A DNA stretch of 64,000 nt from Ktedonobacterales bacterium (GTDB taxonomy: Bacteria > Chloroflexota > Ktedonobacteria > Ktedonobacterales > DATBGS01), in the NCBI GenBank assembly GCA_036557285.1, contig DATBHW010000005.1:167289-231288 (forward strand), written 5' to 3'. Below the pieces are notes generated by a model. That model saw only the letters and a program-made list of their open reading frames with translations. It was not told the origin of the DNA and made no database searches. Below are positions 26,990 to 36,380 of the stretch, piece after piece. Positions within the stretch are counted from its first letter, which is position 1; every line of letters begins with the position of its first letter. The position numbers were made by a program, and so were the translations under genes.

Positions 26990-28300
26990 ATGCCAGCCGT
27001 TCCGGGGAAGCGCATACCTCATTGTCAAACAACAGGCAGCCCGGCACAAGATGGGCGCAGGGCTGTGGGAGGTTCCCATTTTTTCAGCCTGCGGATGACG
27101 ATGCTCTTTCTCCTGACGGTTCTCATCGTGGTGGTCATTCTTCCCCAGTGTTTGCAGCGGCCACTCTGTACGCCAGAAAATGAAGGAGGGTTCTTGCGGG
27201 CAGTACACGGCTATCTGGTGAATGCAGCCTGCCAGGAAGTGCAATTGACCGGGGTCAACTGGTCGGGAATGGAGACAGGAGCCTTTGCCCCCGGCGGGCT
27301 GGAGGTGCGTAACTGGCAGGATATGCTCAACCAGATGGTCCAGGCGGGCTTCAACACCATCCGCCTGCCTTTCAGCGACCAGTTGTTTGACCCCACCAGT
27401 CTGCCCCAGGGTATCAATTACCAGAAAAACCCTGATTTGAGAGGCTTGTATGGTTTGAGCCTGATGGATCGCCTGATAGAAGGGGCGCGCCAGCGCGGCT
27501 TGAAGATCATCCTCGACAGGCACCGACCCTCCGCTGATGCGCAAGCAGACCTCTGGTACACCTATACAGTACCGGAGTCACGCTGGATTGCCGATTGGGT
27601 CATGCTCGCCAGACACTATCGTGGCAATGACACGGTGATAGGCGCTGACCTCAACAACGAGCCGCGTGGCGCTGCCACCTGGGGCAGCGGCGACCCCTAC
27701 ACCGACTGGCGGCTGGCCGCAGAACGAGCGGGCAATGCCATCCTGAAAGTCAACCCGGACTGGCTGATTATCGTCCAGGGCATCGAGCAGTACCGGGGAG
27801 ACTACTACTGGTGGGGCGGAAATCTGAAGGGCGCCGCCCAGTTTCCTGTGCGCCTGCTCCGACCAGATAAGCTCGTGTATTCCGCGCATGACTATGGGCC
27901 AGAGGTTTATCCTCAATCCTGGTTTTGGGCAGAGGACTTTCCGCAGAATCTGGCCCGTCTCTGGCAGCGGCACTGGGCCTACCTCCAACTGAGCGGGCAG
28001 GCTCCGGTGCTGGTAGGAGAGTTTGGGGGCCGCTCAGTCGAGCAGGGGAAAGAGGGCATCTGGCTGAGCCAGTTGGTGGCCTTCATGAAGCTGTACGGCT
28101 TCAGTTATACCTATTGGGCCTGGAACCCCGATTCAGGAGACACAGGCGGGTTGCTTCAGGACGACTGGGAAACGCTCGATCAGGCCAAACTAGCGAGGTT
28201 ATCTTCCTATCAGTGTCCACTGCCGAATCAGGCAATGTCTCTGCTCTATCAGCAGTGTTCAGAGACCAGCATATTATCTTTGATCTCTGCGGAAAGGTGA
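26990..28300 (+). CDS. GH5 endoglucanase, E1-like (first copy)
   Basis: A 436-residue secreted or membrane-anchored cellulase hydrolysing beta-1,4-glucan. An uncleaved signal anchor lies at residues 36-56 after a basic N-terminus. The catalytic barrel runs from about 75 to 420 and closely resembles the Acidothermus E1 enzyme (GH5 subfamily 1) in RLAAERAGNAIL, YYWWGGNLKGA and YWAWNPDSGDTGG. The acid/base is E224 in LNNEPRG and the nucleophile E344 in LVGEFGG. GGGGAG lies 7 nt before the ATG. Its last 52 nt are overlapped on the opposite strand by a pseudo-receiver gene. A second copy lies at 32292-33551. Confidence 0.9.
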   Translation: MPAVPGKRIPHCQTTGSPAQDGRRAVGGSHFFSLRMTMLFLLTVLIVVVILPQCLQRPLCTPENEGGFLRAVHGYLVNAACQEVQLTGVNWSGMETGAFAPGGLEVRNWQDMLNQMVQAGFNTIRLPFSDQLFDPTSLPQGINYQKNPDLRGLYGLSLMDRLIEGARQRGLKIILDRHRPSADAQADLWYTYTVPESRWIADWVMLARHYRGNDTVIGADLNNEPRGAATWGSGDPYTDWRLAAERAGNAILKVNPDWLIIVQGIEQYRGDYYWWGGNLKGAAQFPVRLLRPDKLVYSAHDYGPEVYPQSWFWAEDFPQNLARLWQRHWAYLQLSGQAPVLVGEFGGRSVEQGKEGIWLSQLVAFMKLYGFSYTYWAWNPDSGDTGGLLQDDWETLDQAKLARLSSYQCPLPNQAMSLLYQQCSETSILSLISAER

Positions 28301-28725
28301 CGCCTGGAATGATTCCGTTTTGCCTCAAGCCGGTGCGCCAATCGGCTAATTCGTTTCAATACACTTCTGAGATCCTGCGGGTGCGTGATTATTGGCACTT
28401 TCAGGGTAGAGACAAGCGCCTCTAGTGACGGAGATAGACAGGGCGCGACGCTGAGCAGCAGATAAGCATGGTATCTCGCCAGAGGAGGATCAGCCAGAAC
28501 AGCACTGAGAACCGTCAGGCCGTCCCTCTCTGGAAAGGTTTGCGCGAATATCACGACGAGCCGATAGGGGCTTGTCCACATCAACCTCAGCGCGGTACGC
28601 CCATCCGAGGCTTCCAGCACCTCATAACCCTGCTCCTGAAGGATCTGGCGAAACAGGGCGCGAAACTGCTCATCTTCATCCACAATGCAGATATGAGTGA
28701 GCCGGGGGCTTTCTGGCGGTAGCAT
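28249..28725 (-). CDS. Pseudo-receiver (degenerate response-regulator) protein
   Basis: A 158-residue stand-alone receiver-like domain with no output domain. The acidic pair is kept in CIVDEDEQ, but the phospho-acceptor site reads VVIFAQTFPERDG, where LLDLMMPGMDG is usual, so the aspartate is missing. The conserved lysine in K-P is replaced (IITHPQD). It therefore probably works by unphosphorylated protein contact. The ATG has an excellent AAAGGAG site 7 nt upstream. Its 3' end overlaps the GH5 gene on the other strand by 52 nt. Confidence 0.75.
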   Translation of the reverse strand: MLPPESPRLTHICIVDEDEQFRALFRQILQEQGYEVLEASDGRTALRLMWTSPYRLVVIFAQTFPERDGLTVLSAVLADPPLARYHAYLLLSVAPCLSPSLEALVSTLKVPIITHPQDLRSVLKRISRLAHRLEAKRNHSRRHLSAEIKDNMLVSEHC

Positions 28726-29002
28726 GTGAGTACTCCTTTCCCCTGTGAGAAACTCGCCTGTTCACAGCTACAAGCAATGTATACGCTCTTGATAAAACAA
28801 GTACCGCCGATGAGAAGAACAGGTCTGTAGCATCCACCACACTACTGCCGCTCAGCCACACTCCACAGTTGAGTGGATAGCGCGGCTGCTCCTGATCCAC
28901 CACACCATGTAGGAATGGCTACAGTACTCTCGCCCATTTGCAGGTAGTCTTATGTGCAGGATAGACAAAAAACGTGGACCTGCCAGAAACAGGAGCATCC
29001 TC

Positions 29003-29572
29003 ATGAGGCATATCAATCCTCAAGCAACGGATCTCCCCGAAGACGGCAGCGGAGACAGGAGGACGCCTGCAAGTACGACCAATCACGGAGCCAATCATGG
29101 AACGCATCCTGATCGCTTTCGAGGCAGGGCACGAGCAGCACGCCGCCTGCTGACCAATCTCACTCCCGCCAGGCAGCATTTCCCCGCTGGCTTTCGCTGG
29201 TTCCCCAGGCTGAGCAAATTTCTGGTGGTCGGCGGGGCTGGCGTGCTGGTAAATAGTGGCGCGCTGGTGCTGTTGCACCAACTCTTGTCCCTGCCCCTTG
29301 TCATCGCTTCCATGCTGGCAGTCGAACTCTCGATTGCCCATAACTTTGTCTGGAATGATCTCTGGACGTTTGGAAAACGCTGGCTCTCTTGGCGGCGTTT
29401 CCTTAAGTTCAACCTCATTTCATTGGGCGGTCTGGTCATAACCACAGCAACACTATGGGCGCTGGTGACTGGCCTGCATAGCCCATACCTGCTGGCGAAT
29501 CTGCTGGGCATCCTGCTCGCTACAGGGTGGAACTTTATCATCAATGTGCTGTGGACCTGGAGGAAAGCGTAA
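29003..29572 (+). CDS. GtrA-family membrane protein
   Basis: About 189 residues with a soluble, charged N-terminus of about 70 residues and four hydrophobic spans. The family signature FLVVGGAGVLVNSGALVLLH opens the domain, and HNFVWNDLWTF and NFIINVLWTWR match GtrA/DPMS-like flippase helpers that move lipid-linked sugars. The ATG at 29003 is chosen because CAGGAG lies 7 nt upstream; an in-frame ATG at 28952 lacks one. The next gene starts 27 nt downstream. Confidence 0.85.
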   Translation: MRHINPQATDLPEDGSGDRRTPASTTNHGANHGTHPDRFRGRARAARRLLTNLTPARQHFPAGFRWFPRLSKFLVVGGAGVLVNSGALVLLHQLLSLPLVIASMLAVELSIAHNFVWNDLWTFGKRWLSWRRFLKFNLISLGGLVITTATLWALVTGLHSPYLLANLLGILLATGWNFIINVLWTWRKA

Positions 29573-29599
29573 TAACATCGCGCTCAAGGAGACCCATCC

Positions 29600-30823
29600 A
29601 TGAGGACTATGCTCGTTGACCTCTCCCTGCTGAATCCATTGAGTATGGCGCTCCTCGTACTGGCTGTGTGGGTGGCGCTGTGTCTCTTGCTCGTTCTACC
29701 ACTGGTCGTTTCACCTTTCTTCCATTGGTGGCAGGCGCGGGGGCAGGCGAGAAAAAGCGTCTCCGGCGCCAGAAGCCAGAGCGCCAGCGATCAGAGAGAA
29801 ATGTGGTCTCCCTTCCCGGCGAGAGCAGACGCACTCCCGGTATTGCTGCCTGCCTGGTCGCAGCCTGATAAGCTCTCTACGCGGCAGCCTGCTCCCAAGA
29901 CCCCTCAGCCCACCTGGTCAAACGCTTATACAACCCATCGGCGTCAGGATACACTGCCCACCGATGCGCAGCCCCTGCGCTCGTCAGGCATGGAGGTCAG
30001 CGCACTCACAGAAGGTGGGCGCATTCAGACTACACAGGAAAACGAGGATAGCTTTCTGACCATCACCGGCGCAAGAAGCGAGGCTGGTCAGCTTCACCCT
30101 TTTGGCCTCTTTGTGGTCGCTGATGGTGTCAGCGGCTATGCCACAGGTCGTGAGGCCAGCGGCGCAACCATTAGCGCCATCGTTCAGCGATTCGTTCCAG
30201 TGCTGACTCAGCAAGAGCTTCCCGACGAAGACTTGCCGCTGCTGCTGGCAGCATCCATCCAGAGCGCGAACACCATATTGTATCAACACAACCAGCGCCA
30301 TCTCCACCCGTTCGGCTGTACAGTTACCGCCGCGCTGGTCAGTGACCAGAAAGCTGCTATCTGCAATGTCGGCAAGAACCGGGCGTATCTCCTGACCAGG
30401 CAGGCGCCTCTTCGGCGCGTTACCGTTGACCACTCGATTGTTGAGAGCCTGGTCGTGGCAGGATTTATCCAGCGCGATGAGGTCTATACGCATCCCCGAA
30501 AGAACCGAATCTACCGATGCCTGGGGCAAGGGCCGCAAGTGGAAATTGATACCGTGCATCTGCCAGCGGCTCATGGAGATCAACTGCTGTTCTGCTCTGA
30601 TGGCCTCTGGGAGTTGGTGCGTGACCCCGATATGGAGCGGGTGCTGCGCCAGTCTCCCGACACGCGCCAGGCAAGCAGCAAGCTTGTAGCGTTGGCGAAG
30701 GAACATGGTGGCCTGGATGACATCACAGCCATTCTTGTGAAGCTCAGCGCGGCTCCTGAACCCGCCCCCCGGCGACCTGGGATTATCCATATTGATTCCA
30801 ACGTGGGGGAGCTGGCTTTATAA
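29600..30823 (+). CDS. Membrane-anchored PP2C-type Ser/Thr phosphatase (second copy)
   Basis: A 407-residue protein with an N-terminal span (about residues 14-38), a basic, Ser-rich linker, and a PP2C domain over about residues 135-390. Metal-binding aspartates appear in QENEDSF, VADGVSGYATG, FCSDGLWE and GGLDDITAI. AAGGAG lies 8 nt before the ATG. It is a clear paralogue of the phosphatase domain in the chimera at 8239-10290 (shared ICNVG-RAYLL and VTVDHSI blocks) but lacks the lipoprotein ectodomain. It probably dephosphorylates Hanks-type kinase targets; no such kinase is in the window. Confidence 0.88.
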   Translation: MRTMLVDLSLLNPLSMALLVLAVWVALCLLLVLPLVVSPFFHWWQARGQARKSVSGARSQSASDQREMWSPFPARADALPVLLPAWSQPDKLSTRQPAPKTPQPTWSNAYTTHRRQDTLPTDAQPLRSSGMEVSALTEGGRIQTTQENEDSFLTITGARSEAGQLHPFGLFVVADGVSGYATGREASGATISAIVQRFVPVLTQQELPDEDLPLLLAASIQSANTILYQHNQRHLHPFGCTVTAALVSDQKAAICNVGKNRAYLLTRQAPLRRVTVDHSIVESLVVAGFIQRDEVYTHPRKNRIYRCLGQGPQVEIDTVHLPAAHGDQLLFCSDGLWELVRDPDMERVLRQSPDTRQASSKLVALAKEHGGLDDITAILVKLSAAPEPAPRRPGIIHIDSNVGELAL

Positions 30824-30859
30824 AACCCAGGCTGCTTGGATGTTTGCGGCTAGCATCTA

Positions 30860-30895
30860 TAGCGCCGCATTCCAGGCGGCCAGGCGACTCAACAA
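30860..30895. repeat. Fragment of the palindromic repeat between convergent genes
   Basis: TAGCGCCGCATTCCAGGCGG followed by CTCAAC matches one arm of the 113-bp element family (compare the right arm of the copy ending at 58129, read on the other strand). It lies in the 74-bp gap between the convergent PP2C and histidine kinase genes. Confidence 0.5.
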
Positions 30896-30897
30896 GA

Positions 30898-32214
30898 TTA
30901 GCTCCCTGCGAACTCGGACCAGATGACCAGAATCTCAGTACCCTGCCCCGGCTGACTGATGAGTTCGAACCTGGCCCCAATACTCAGCGCGCGCTCGCGC
31001 ATAATATTCACCCCCATCTGATCTGGCCGAATGGCGTCGGGATCAAAGCCGCATCCGTTATCGCTCACACGAACACTCACATCCCCTGACTGGCATTCCA
31101 GCTTCACCGCGAGATGGCTTGCTTTCGCGTGTTTAATGATATTATTGAGGGCTTCTTGCGCAATGCGGTAGAGGACAATTTGCGCCTCCGCCGGTAAAAT
31201 CCGGTCATTCTCAACCGAAAACGTGATCGACACCTGAGCCTGGCTGGCAACAGTCTCGGTTAACTGCTTCAGGAGTTCTCCTAATTTTTTCTCAGTTATT
31301 GCTGCCGGGCGCAGTTCCATCAGCAGGGTACGCATCTCGGCCAGCGCACCCTGTATCAAGCGATGGAGTTCCTCCAGAGAACGCTGTCCCTCTTCCGGGC
31401 GGCGTTCCCAGATACGGGGCAGAGCTTCAGCAAGCAGCTTCGCTGAAAAGATGGTCTGCGTTACCGCGTCATGCAGATCGCGGGCTAAGCGATGCCGCTC
31501 ATCAACCACAGCCGTCTGCTTCACCTGTTCGTTCACCGCAATAGCCTCGCGCAAGGCTTGCTCTAGCTCTTTGCGTTCGGTAATTTCTTCGTGCGCCACG
31601 ACCAGGCGCAATGAGCCATTACCAGCAAAGCGCGTCACCCGGCCAACAAACCATCGTTGTTTCCTGGTCGTATCCCAGCGATATTCCATTGAGAAACCAT
31701 CGTGGGCGCCGCTCATCACCGCGCGGATGCCAGCCGCAAACGCCTGCGCGTCTTGAGCCTCTGTGCCGGTGGCCTGCTCGCACACTGCCAGGTAGTTTGC
31801 TCCCTCACCAGCATTGAGCGGCGCGAGGGGATTTGCCTCGCCAAAATCACGCCAGGCTTCGTTGACAGCTACAATCACGCCTCTTTCATCCAGAACGCAG
31901 ATTCCCTCCGCAAGCGCCTCAACACCAGAGCCGACAAACCGCTCCGATTCAAGCGCAGCCTCTTCCTGGCTATCCGCTGCTTGTTGTGCGCCGAAAGCAA
32001 GCGAATCATCGCCCTTATAGAGCGTTTCATCCGGCTGATATTCGACTGGATAAGATTGAAAAGGGCGTTTACGCTCCTGTTTTTCCTCTGAACGGAAGAG
32101 ACGCCCTATCCCTGAATTGCTCCTGGCTGCGCTGCGCCGCCTGGCTCGATACCTGCGCGATTGGTGCATAGAGTTGTTTAGAACGGGTGAAGCATCCTTG
32201 GTGAAGAAGGACAA
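30898..32214 (-). CDS. Cytoplasmic PAS-HisKA_3 sensor histidine kinase
   Basis: A 438-residue NarX/DesK-type kinase without membrane spans. A PAS domain (about residues 110-230) starts at LAEGICVLDERGVIVAVNEA. The HisKA_3 dimer helix has the phospho-acceptor histidine in RHRLARDLHDAVTQTIFSAK. The ATPase domain has EALNNIIKHAKAS (N box) and VRVSDNGCGFD (G1). This kinase class partners with LuxR-type regulators, and the orphan regulator at 6619-7266 is a candidate. The start is uncertain: a TTG at 32214 or an ATG at 32169, both with poor ribosome sites. It converges with the PP2C gene. Confidence 0.9.
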   Translation of the reverse strand: MSFFTKDASPVLNNSMHQSRRYRARRRSAARSNSGIGRLFRSEEKQERKRPFQSYPVEYQPDETLYKGDDSLAFGAQQAADSQEEAALESERFVGSGVEALAEGICVLDERGVIVAVNEAWRDFGEANPLAPLNAGEGANYLAVCEQATGTEAQDAQAFAAGIRAVMSGAHDGFSMEYRWDTTRKQRWFVGRVTRFAGNGSLRLVVAHEEITERKELEQALREAIAVNEQVKQTAVVDERHRLARDLHDAVTQTIFSAKLLAEALPRIWERRPEEGQRSLEELHRLIQGALAEMRTLLMELRPAAITEKKLGELLKQLTETVASQAQVSITFSVENDRILPAEAQIVLYRIAQEALNNIIKHAKASHLAVKLECQSGDVSVRVSDNGCGFDPDAIRPDQMGVNIMRERALSIGARFELISQPGQGTEILVIWSEFAGS

Positions 32215-32291
32215 AACTGCCCGTACTGCTGCAAGTTGCGTGCAAAGGTGAGATACAGAGAGCCGTTGCCAGGGGCCATCCTCTTAACAGA

Positions 32292-33551
32292 TCAGCTTGT
32301 CGGCGTTGGCGACGGCTGAGGAGGCTTGGGCCTGATCCGGGGAACGTCCAGAAGTGGCGTCTGATAGGTTTCCAGAATACTCAGTTTCTGCTGATCGAGC
32401 GTTGTCCAATCTTGCAAAAGAAGTCCTCCCGTATCTGCTGAGTCTGGATTCCACGCCCAATAGGTATAACTGAAGCCATGCGCTTTGAGAAAAGCCATAA
32501 GGCTCCGCAGCCAGGTTCCCTCTGTCTCGCTCACAGAACTGGCCCCAAACTCGCCCATCAATACCGGAGTCTGTCCGCTTAGTTGGAGATAGGCCCAATG
32601 CTGCTGCCAGATAGAGGCGAGGTTCTGCGGAAAGTTTGCGGCGTGAAACCACGCCTGCGGGTACACATCCGGCCCGTAGTCATGCGCCGAATAGACCAGC
32701 TTGTCTGGCCGCGACAATCGAACCGGATATTTCCCGGCCCCTTGCAGGTTGCCGCCCCACCAGTACAGTCCTCCTTTGTATTGCTCAATCCCTTCCACAA
32801 TAATCAGCCAGTCCGGGTTGGCTTTCAGGATGGCATTGCCCGCTCGTTCTGCGGCCAGCCGCCAGTCGGTGTAGGGGTCGCCGTTGCCCCAGGTAGCCGG
32901 ACCATGTGGCTCGCCGTGTAAGTCAGCGCCTATCACCGTATCATTGCCGCGATAGTGTTTGGCGAGCATGACCCAATCGGCAATCCAGCGCGACTCCGGT
33001 ACCTGATCGGTGTACCAGAGAGCGGTTTGATCGTCGGCAGTTGGCCGATGGCGGTCAAGAATGACCTTGAGGCCACGCAGCCGCGCCCCCTCAACCAGAC
33101 GATCAAGCAGGCCAAGTCCACGCAAGCCCTGCAGATCAGGATTCTTCTCATAATTAATATCCCTGGGCAGACTCTCGGGATCGTCGAGAAATTGGCTGCT
33201 GAAGGGGAAGCGGATCGTATTGAAACCAGCCTGAACGATCTCATTCAGTATATTTTGCCAATTGCGAACAGCCAGCCCTCCTGGGGCAAAGAACCCTGTC
33301 TCCATCCCAAACCAGTTGATGCCGGTGAGATGGACCTCGTGACCGGAGGCATCCACCAGTTTGCTTTTCATCGTATGCAAGGGACCAGGGGTAATCTTCG
33401 CGGCGGAAGAGGGGCCAGAGTCAGGCTGAGGGCCTATACAGGTAGCCAGGATAGTCGCCAGAAGGAGGAGAGACAGCAGGCAAGTCCGATAATTGGCCCG
33501 TCCACGAGCAGTTTTCCTCATATTGATGGTATCCATGATATGCATATTCAC
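32292..33551 (-). CDS. GH5 endoglucanase-like lipoprotein, E1-like (second copy)
   Basis: A 419-residue paralogue of the cellulase at 26990-28300, very similar through the barrel. The signal peptide ends in ILATC, a plausible lipobox, so it may be lipid-anchored. The acid/base E214 lies in DLHGEPHG, where GH5 enzymes have an almost invariant Asn before the Glu (NEP); here it is Gly213. The nucleophile E334 in LMGEFG is intact. The C-terminus is proline/serine/threonine rich. The Asn-to-Gly change may lower or alter activity. It is divergent from the LLM oxidoreductase gene. Confidence 0.88.
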   Translation of the reverse strand: MNMHIMDTINMRKTARGRANYRTCLLSLLLLATILATCIGPQPDSGPSSAAKITPGPLHTMKSKLVDASGHEVHLTGINWFGMETGFFAPGGLAVRNWQNILNEIVQAGFNTIRFPFSSQFLDDPESLPRDINYEKNPDLQGLRGLGLLDRLVEGARLRGLKVILDRHRPTADDQTALWYTDQVPESRWIADWVMLAKHYRGNDTVIGADLHGEPHGPATWGNGDPYTDWRLAAERAGNAILKANPDWLIIVEGIEQYKGGLYWWGGNLQGAGKYPVRLSRPDKLVYSAHDYGPDVYPQAWFHAANFPQNLASIWQQHWAYLQLSGQTPVLMGEFGASSVSETEGTWLRSLMAFLKAHGFSYTYWAWNPDSADTGGLLLQDWTTLDQQKLSILETYQTPLLDVPRIRPKPPQPSPTPTS

Positions 33552-33847
33552 AATATTTTCACTATATCTACACCAGACCAGGCAGCGCCGCCTGGGTCGG
33601 TTGTTACTCCTTCCACGAAGGGGAGCAGCGCCAGGTTCACTCCCCTTCTCTTGGAGAGACTAACACCAGAACCCTGCCTACTTCTGTAGTAAACGATACA
33701 TTCAGGATGTGCGGATCAGAGAGCGCCTCATTGGGAGCGGCTGGCAATATTCTGCTGACCTGGACCCCCTTGCCAGCAGCTATCGGGGTTGATACACTGT
33801 GAGCGCCACATCACAACACAGCATGCCCGCTTTCAGGAGGACTTTTA
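33552..33847. other. Divergent gap between GH5 copy 2 and the LLM gene
   Basis: About 296 bases without a convincing gene. An AT-rich stretch around 33545-33570 could hold the promoter for the minus-strand cellulase, but no clean -35/-10 pair or palindrome was identified. Confidence 0.35.
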
Positions 33848-34825
33848 ATGATCCAATTTGGCGTCTTTGTGCCGCAGGGGTGGCGTATGGACCTGGCTGA
33901 AATTACCGATCCAGTGGAACAGTACGAGGCAATGACCCGTGTAGCCCAGGTGGTTGATCGCCTTGAGGCGTATGACTCGATCTGGGTCTACGACCATTTT
34001 CATCCGATTCCTGTTCCGGTGCAGCAAACGGTCTTCGAATGCTGGACCATCACCGCAGCCCTGGCGCGAGATACGAAGCGGGTGAATGTAGGGCAGATGG
34101 TCACATGCGCTGGCTATCGCAATCCCGCTCTGCTGGCTAAGATGGCCTCAACAGTAGATGTGTTAAGTCATGGGCGGCTCTACTGCGGCCTGGGCGCAGG
34201 CTGGTATGAGCATGAGTGGCAAGCCTATGGCTATGGCTTTCCCGAAACACCCACGCGCATGCGGGCCTTTGCAGAAGCCTGCGAAATCGTTGTGCGCATG
34301 TGGACCGAAGACACGCCCGTAGTCGCTGGCTCGACGTACAGCATTAGCAGCCCGATCAACCAACCCAAAGGGGTGCGTCAGCCGCATCCAGAGCTTTGGA
34401 TTGGAGGCGGGGGCGAGCGTGTGACTCTCAAGTTGGTGGCGCGCTGGGCCGATGCCTGCAACGTAGGGGGAGAGCCAGAAATGCTGCGCCATAAGTTTGC
34501 CGTCCTGCGTGATCATTGCGGCGCCTTGGGGCGCGATTACGAGACAATTACCCGCTCAACAAGTTTGGAAGATCTGGTCTTGCTCAAGCCTGGGCAGAAC
34601 CCTGAGACGTCGACCGAAGCTGCGCGCCGGACAACCGGCGTCAGCTTTGCCGACTTTGCCAGAAACGCGATCATCGGCGACCCTGAACAGATCGCCAGGC
34701 GTATTCAGGCGTTGATCGATGTCGGCGTCAACTACGTACTCGTTTCTTTTCCGCGCGTGGCCTACGATCACGAACCGCTCTATCGCTTTGCCGAAGAAGT
34801 GATCCCACGCTTGCGGAACGTATGA
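33848..34825 (+). CDS. LLM-class F420-dependent oxidoreductase
   Basis: A 325-residue luciferase-like monooxygenase-fold protein that probably uses coenzyme F420. The family landmarks are [10 protein letters not shown] at the N-terminus, [45 protein letters not shown] and [12 protein letters not shown] strong AGGAGG site precedes the ATG. Its substrate cannot be predicted. It stands alone, transcribed away from the cellulase. Confidence 0.92.
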   Translation: MIQFGVFVPQGWRMDLAEITDPVEQYEAMTRVAQVVDRLEAYDSIWVYDHFHPIPVPVQQTVFECWTITAALARDTKRVNVGQMVTCAGYRNPALLAKMASTVDVLSHGRLYCGLGAGWYEHEWQAYGYGFPETPTRMRAFAEACEIVVRMWTEDTPVVAGSTYSISSPINQPKGVRQPHPELWIGGGGERVTLKLVARWADACNVGGEPEMLRHKFAVLRDHCGALGRDYETITRSTSLEDLVLLKPGQNPETSTEAARRTTGVSFADFARNAIIGDPEQIARRIQALIDVGVNYVLVSFPRVAYDHEPLYRFAEEVIPRLRNV

Positions 34826-34853
34826 GGCTCAGACCGAGGCAAAGCGGGCTGTC

Positions 34854-35576
34854 TCATTGGCTCGATTGTTCCAGGTGCATCTGCCGGTCTGCCAGGGCTG
34901 CAAGCTGCGGGTCGTGCGTCACCATCAGCAGCGTCTGGTGTCTCGTGCGCTGCAAGTCGCGCAGCGTCTCCAGCACCTCCAGCCCGGTGGCCGGGTCCAG
35001 GTTGCCCGTCGGCTCATCGGCCAGCACCAGCTTTGGCCGATTGATCAGCGCCCGCGCAATCGCCACCCGCTGCTGCTCGCCGCCAGAGAGCCGCGCAGGC
35101 GGATGCCCCAGCCGATCTCCCAGCCCCACCCGCTCCAGCAGGTCTGCCGCGCGATCCTTCAGGTTGAAGCTGAGCTTGCGGCGATAGGGCAGCAGCGGCG
35201 CCATCACATTCTCCAACGCCGTCAGATTCGGCAGCAGATAAAACAACTGGAAGACGAACCCGATCTGCTCGCGCCGGAAATCGGCTGCTGCCGGGCCGCG
35301 CAGCCGATGGACAGCAATCTCCTCCAGCCAGATGTCCCCGCTGTCCGGCCTTTCCAGCGCCCCCAGCAGCGAGAGCAGCGTCGTCTTGCCAGAGCCGGAT
35401 GGCCCGGTGATCGCCACAAACTCGCCCGGCTGCACCGCAAAGGCCATCTCCTGAAGAATCTGAAGCCTGCCCGCTGGCAGCGGATAGCTCTTGCTCAATT
35501 GGTCCACACGCAGCAGCGGCAGATGCTCTCCGTTCTGCTGCGCGTCGGGGGTTTCAGTAGCTGGCTTGTGTTCCAT
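34854..35576 (-). CDS. ABC exporter ATPase, MacB/LolD type
   Basis: A 240-residue ATPase with Walker [10 protein letters not shown], signature LSGGEQQR, Walker [17 protein letters not shown] and switch [10 protein letters not shown]. It belongs to the class working with FtsX-type permeases. It is the last gene of a four-gene minus-strand operon headed by a 913-residue FtsX permease, and would energise that permease. It follows the probable anti-sigma gene after 21 nt. Confidence 0.93.
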   Translation of the reverse strand: MEHKPATETPDAQQNGEHLPLLRVDQLSKSYPLPAGRLQILQEMAFAVQPGEFVAITGPSGSGKTTLLSLLGALERPDSGDIWLEEIAVHRLRGPAAADFRREQIGFVFQLFYLLPNLTALENVMAPLLPYRRKLSFNLKDRAADLLERVGLGDRLGHPPARLSGGEQQRVAIARALINRPKLVLADEPTGNLDPATGLEVLETLRDLQRTRHQTLLMVTHDPQLAALADRQMHLEQSSQ

Positions 35577-35597
35577 AGACGATACGCCTTCCCTCCC

Positions 35598-36380
35598 TTA
35601 ACGAAACAAATCCCAGTTCTTGATAGGCTGAAAGTCCCTGGCAAGCGCCACCAGCCGCTCAACCGGCAGTGTGCTGGTCAGTTGACACTCCATCCCATCC
35701 TGATACCATTGCAGGGCGTGATTGCCGCTCTCATCCACGAACACCTGTCCCTGAAGCGCGCCTATTGGCACGGTCTGCGCCGCCGAGGACGTGAGCGGAA
35801 AGCCAGTTGGCTGCTCATAGAGCGACACGTCCTGCCCGGCCATGCGCCAGGTCGCCACAAACACCTTCAGCAGATTCGGGTCACGCGCGTCAGTAATCAC
35901 CCCATAGGCGCTGCCCTGGGTATCCCCTGGCAGCGCGGTGGGCAGCAGCGGCAAGGGGTGCAAGCCGGGATGCGGGCGCTCAAGCTGGGCAAGAGAAATG
36001 CCCTGCACCTGCTGGAGCGAGGTCGCTGCGTGCCAGACCTGCTGGGCCGCGCCCCACCCACCCCTCAGCGCCCCCGCGCCCAGCGTCCCACTCGCCAGGA
36101 CGACCAGCAGCAGCAGCGCCAGCAGCAGCGCAAAACGCACGCGCCTGTGCTGGTTCCTGGCGGCTCGCGCCTGCTGCGTGGCGTGCAACCGCCCCAGGAG
36201 GCGCACACGCCGCTGTTCTGCGGCCTGATTCAGCGTTCGCAGCGGCGTCAGCCCGCTGCTCAGCCGCTGCGCCAGTTGGAGCAGTTCGTCCTCACTGGCA
36301 GCAGGGCTGTCCTGCCCGGCAATGATGGCGTCCAGGTCGTCAAGCCATGCCGGTGTCGGCTGCTCTTCTCCCGGCTTCAT
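35598..36380 (-). CDS. Single-span membrane protein, probable anti-sigma factor
   Basis: 260 residues: a cytoplasmic part of about 83 residues with acidic and leucine-rich helices, one span (FALLLALLLLVVLASGTLGA, about 84-103) and an extracytoplasmic domain of about 155 residues without a family I recognise. Its ATG overlaps the stop of the ECF sigma gene by 4 nt, the usual arrangement for a cognate anti-sigma. No zinc-binding HxxxCxxC motif is visible, so this is not a classic ZAS anti-sigma. The role is inferred from position. Confidence 0.6.
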   Translation of the reverse strand: MKPGEEQPTPAWLDDLDAIIAGQDSPAASEDELLQLAQRLSSGLTPLRTLNQAAEQRRVRLLGRLHATQQARAARNQHRRVRFALLLALLLLVVLASGTLGAGALRGGWGAAQQVWHAATSLQQVQGISLAQLERPHPGLHPLPLLPTALPGDTQGSAYGVITDARDPNLLKVFVATWRMAGQDVSLYEQPTGFPLTSSAAQTVPIGALQGQVFVDESGNHALQWYQDGMECQLTSTLPVERLVALARDFQPIKNWDLFR

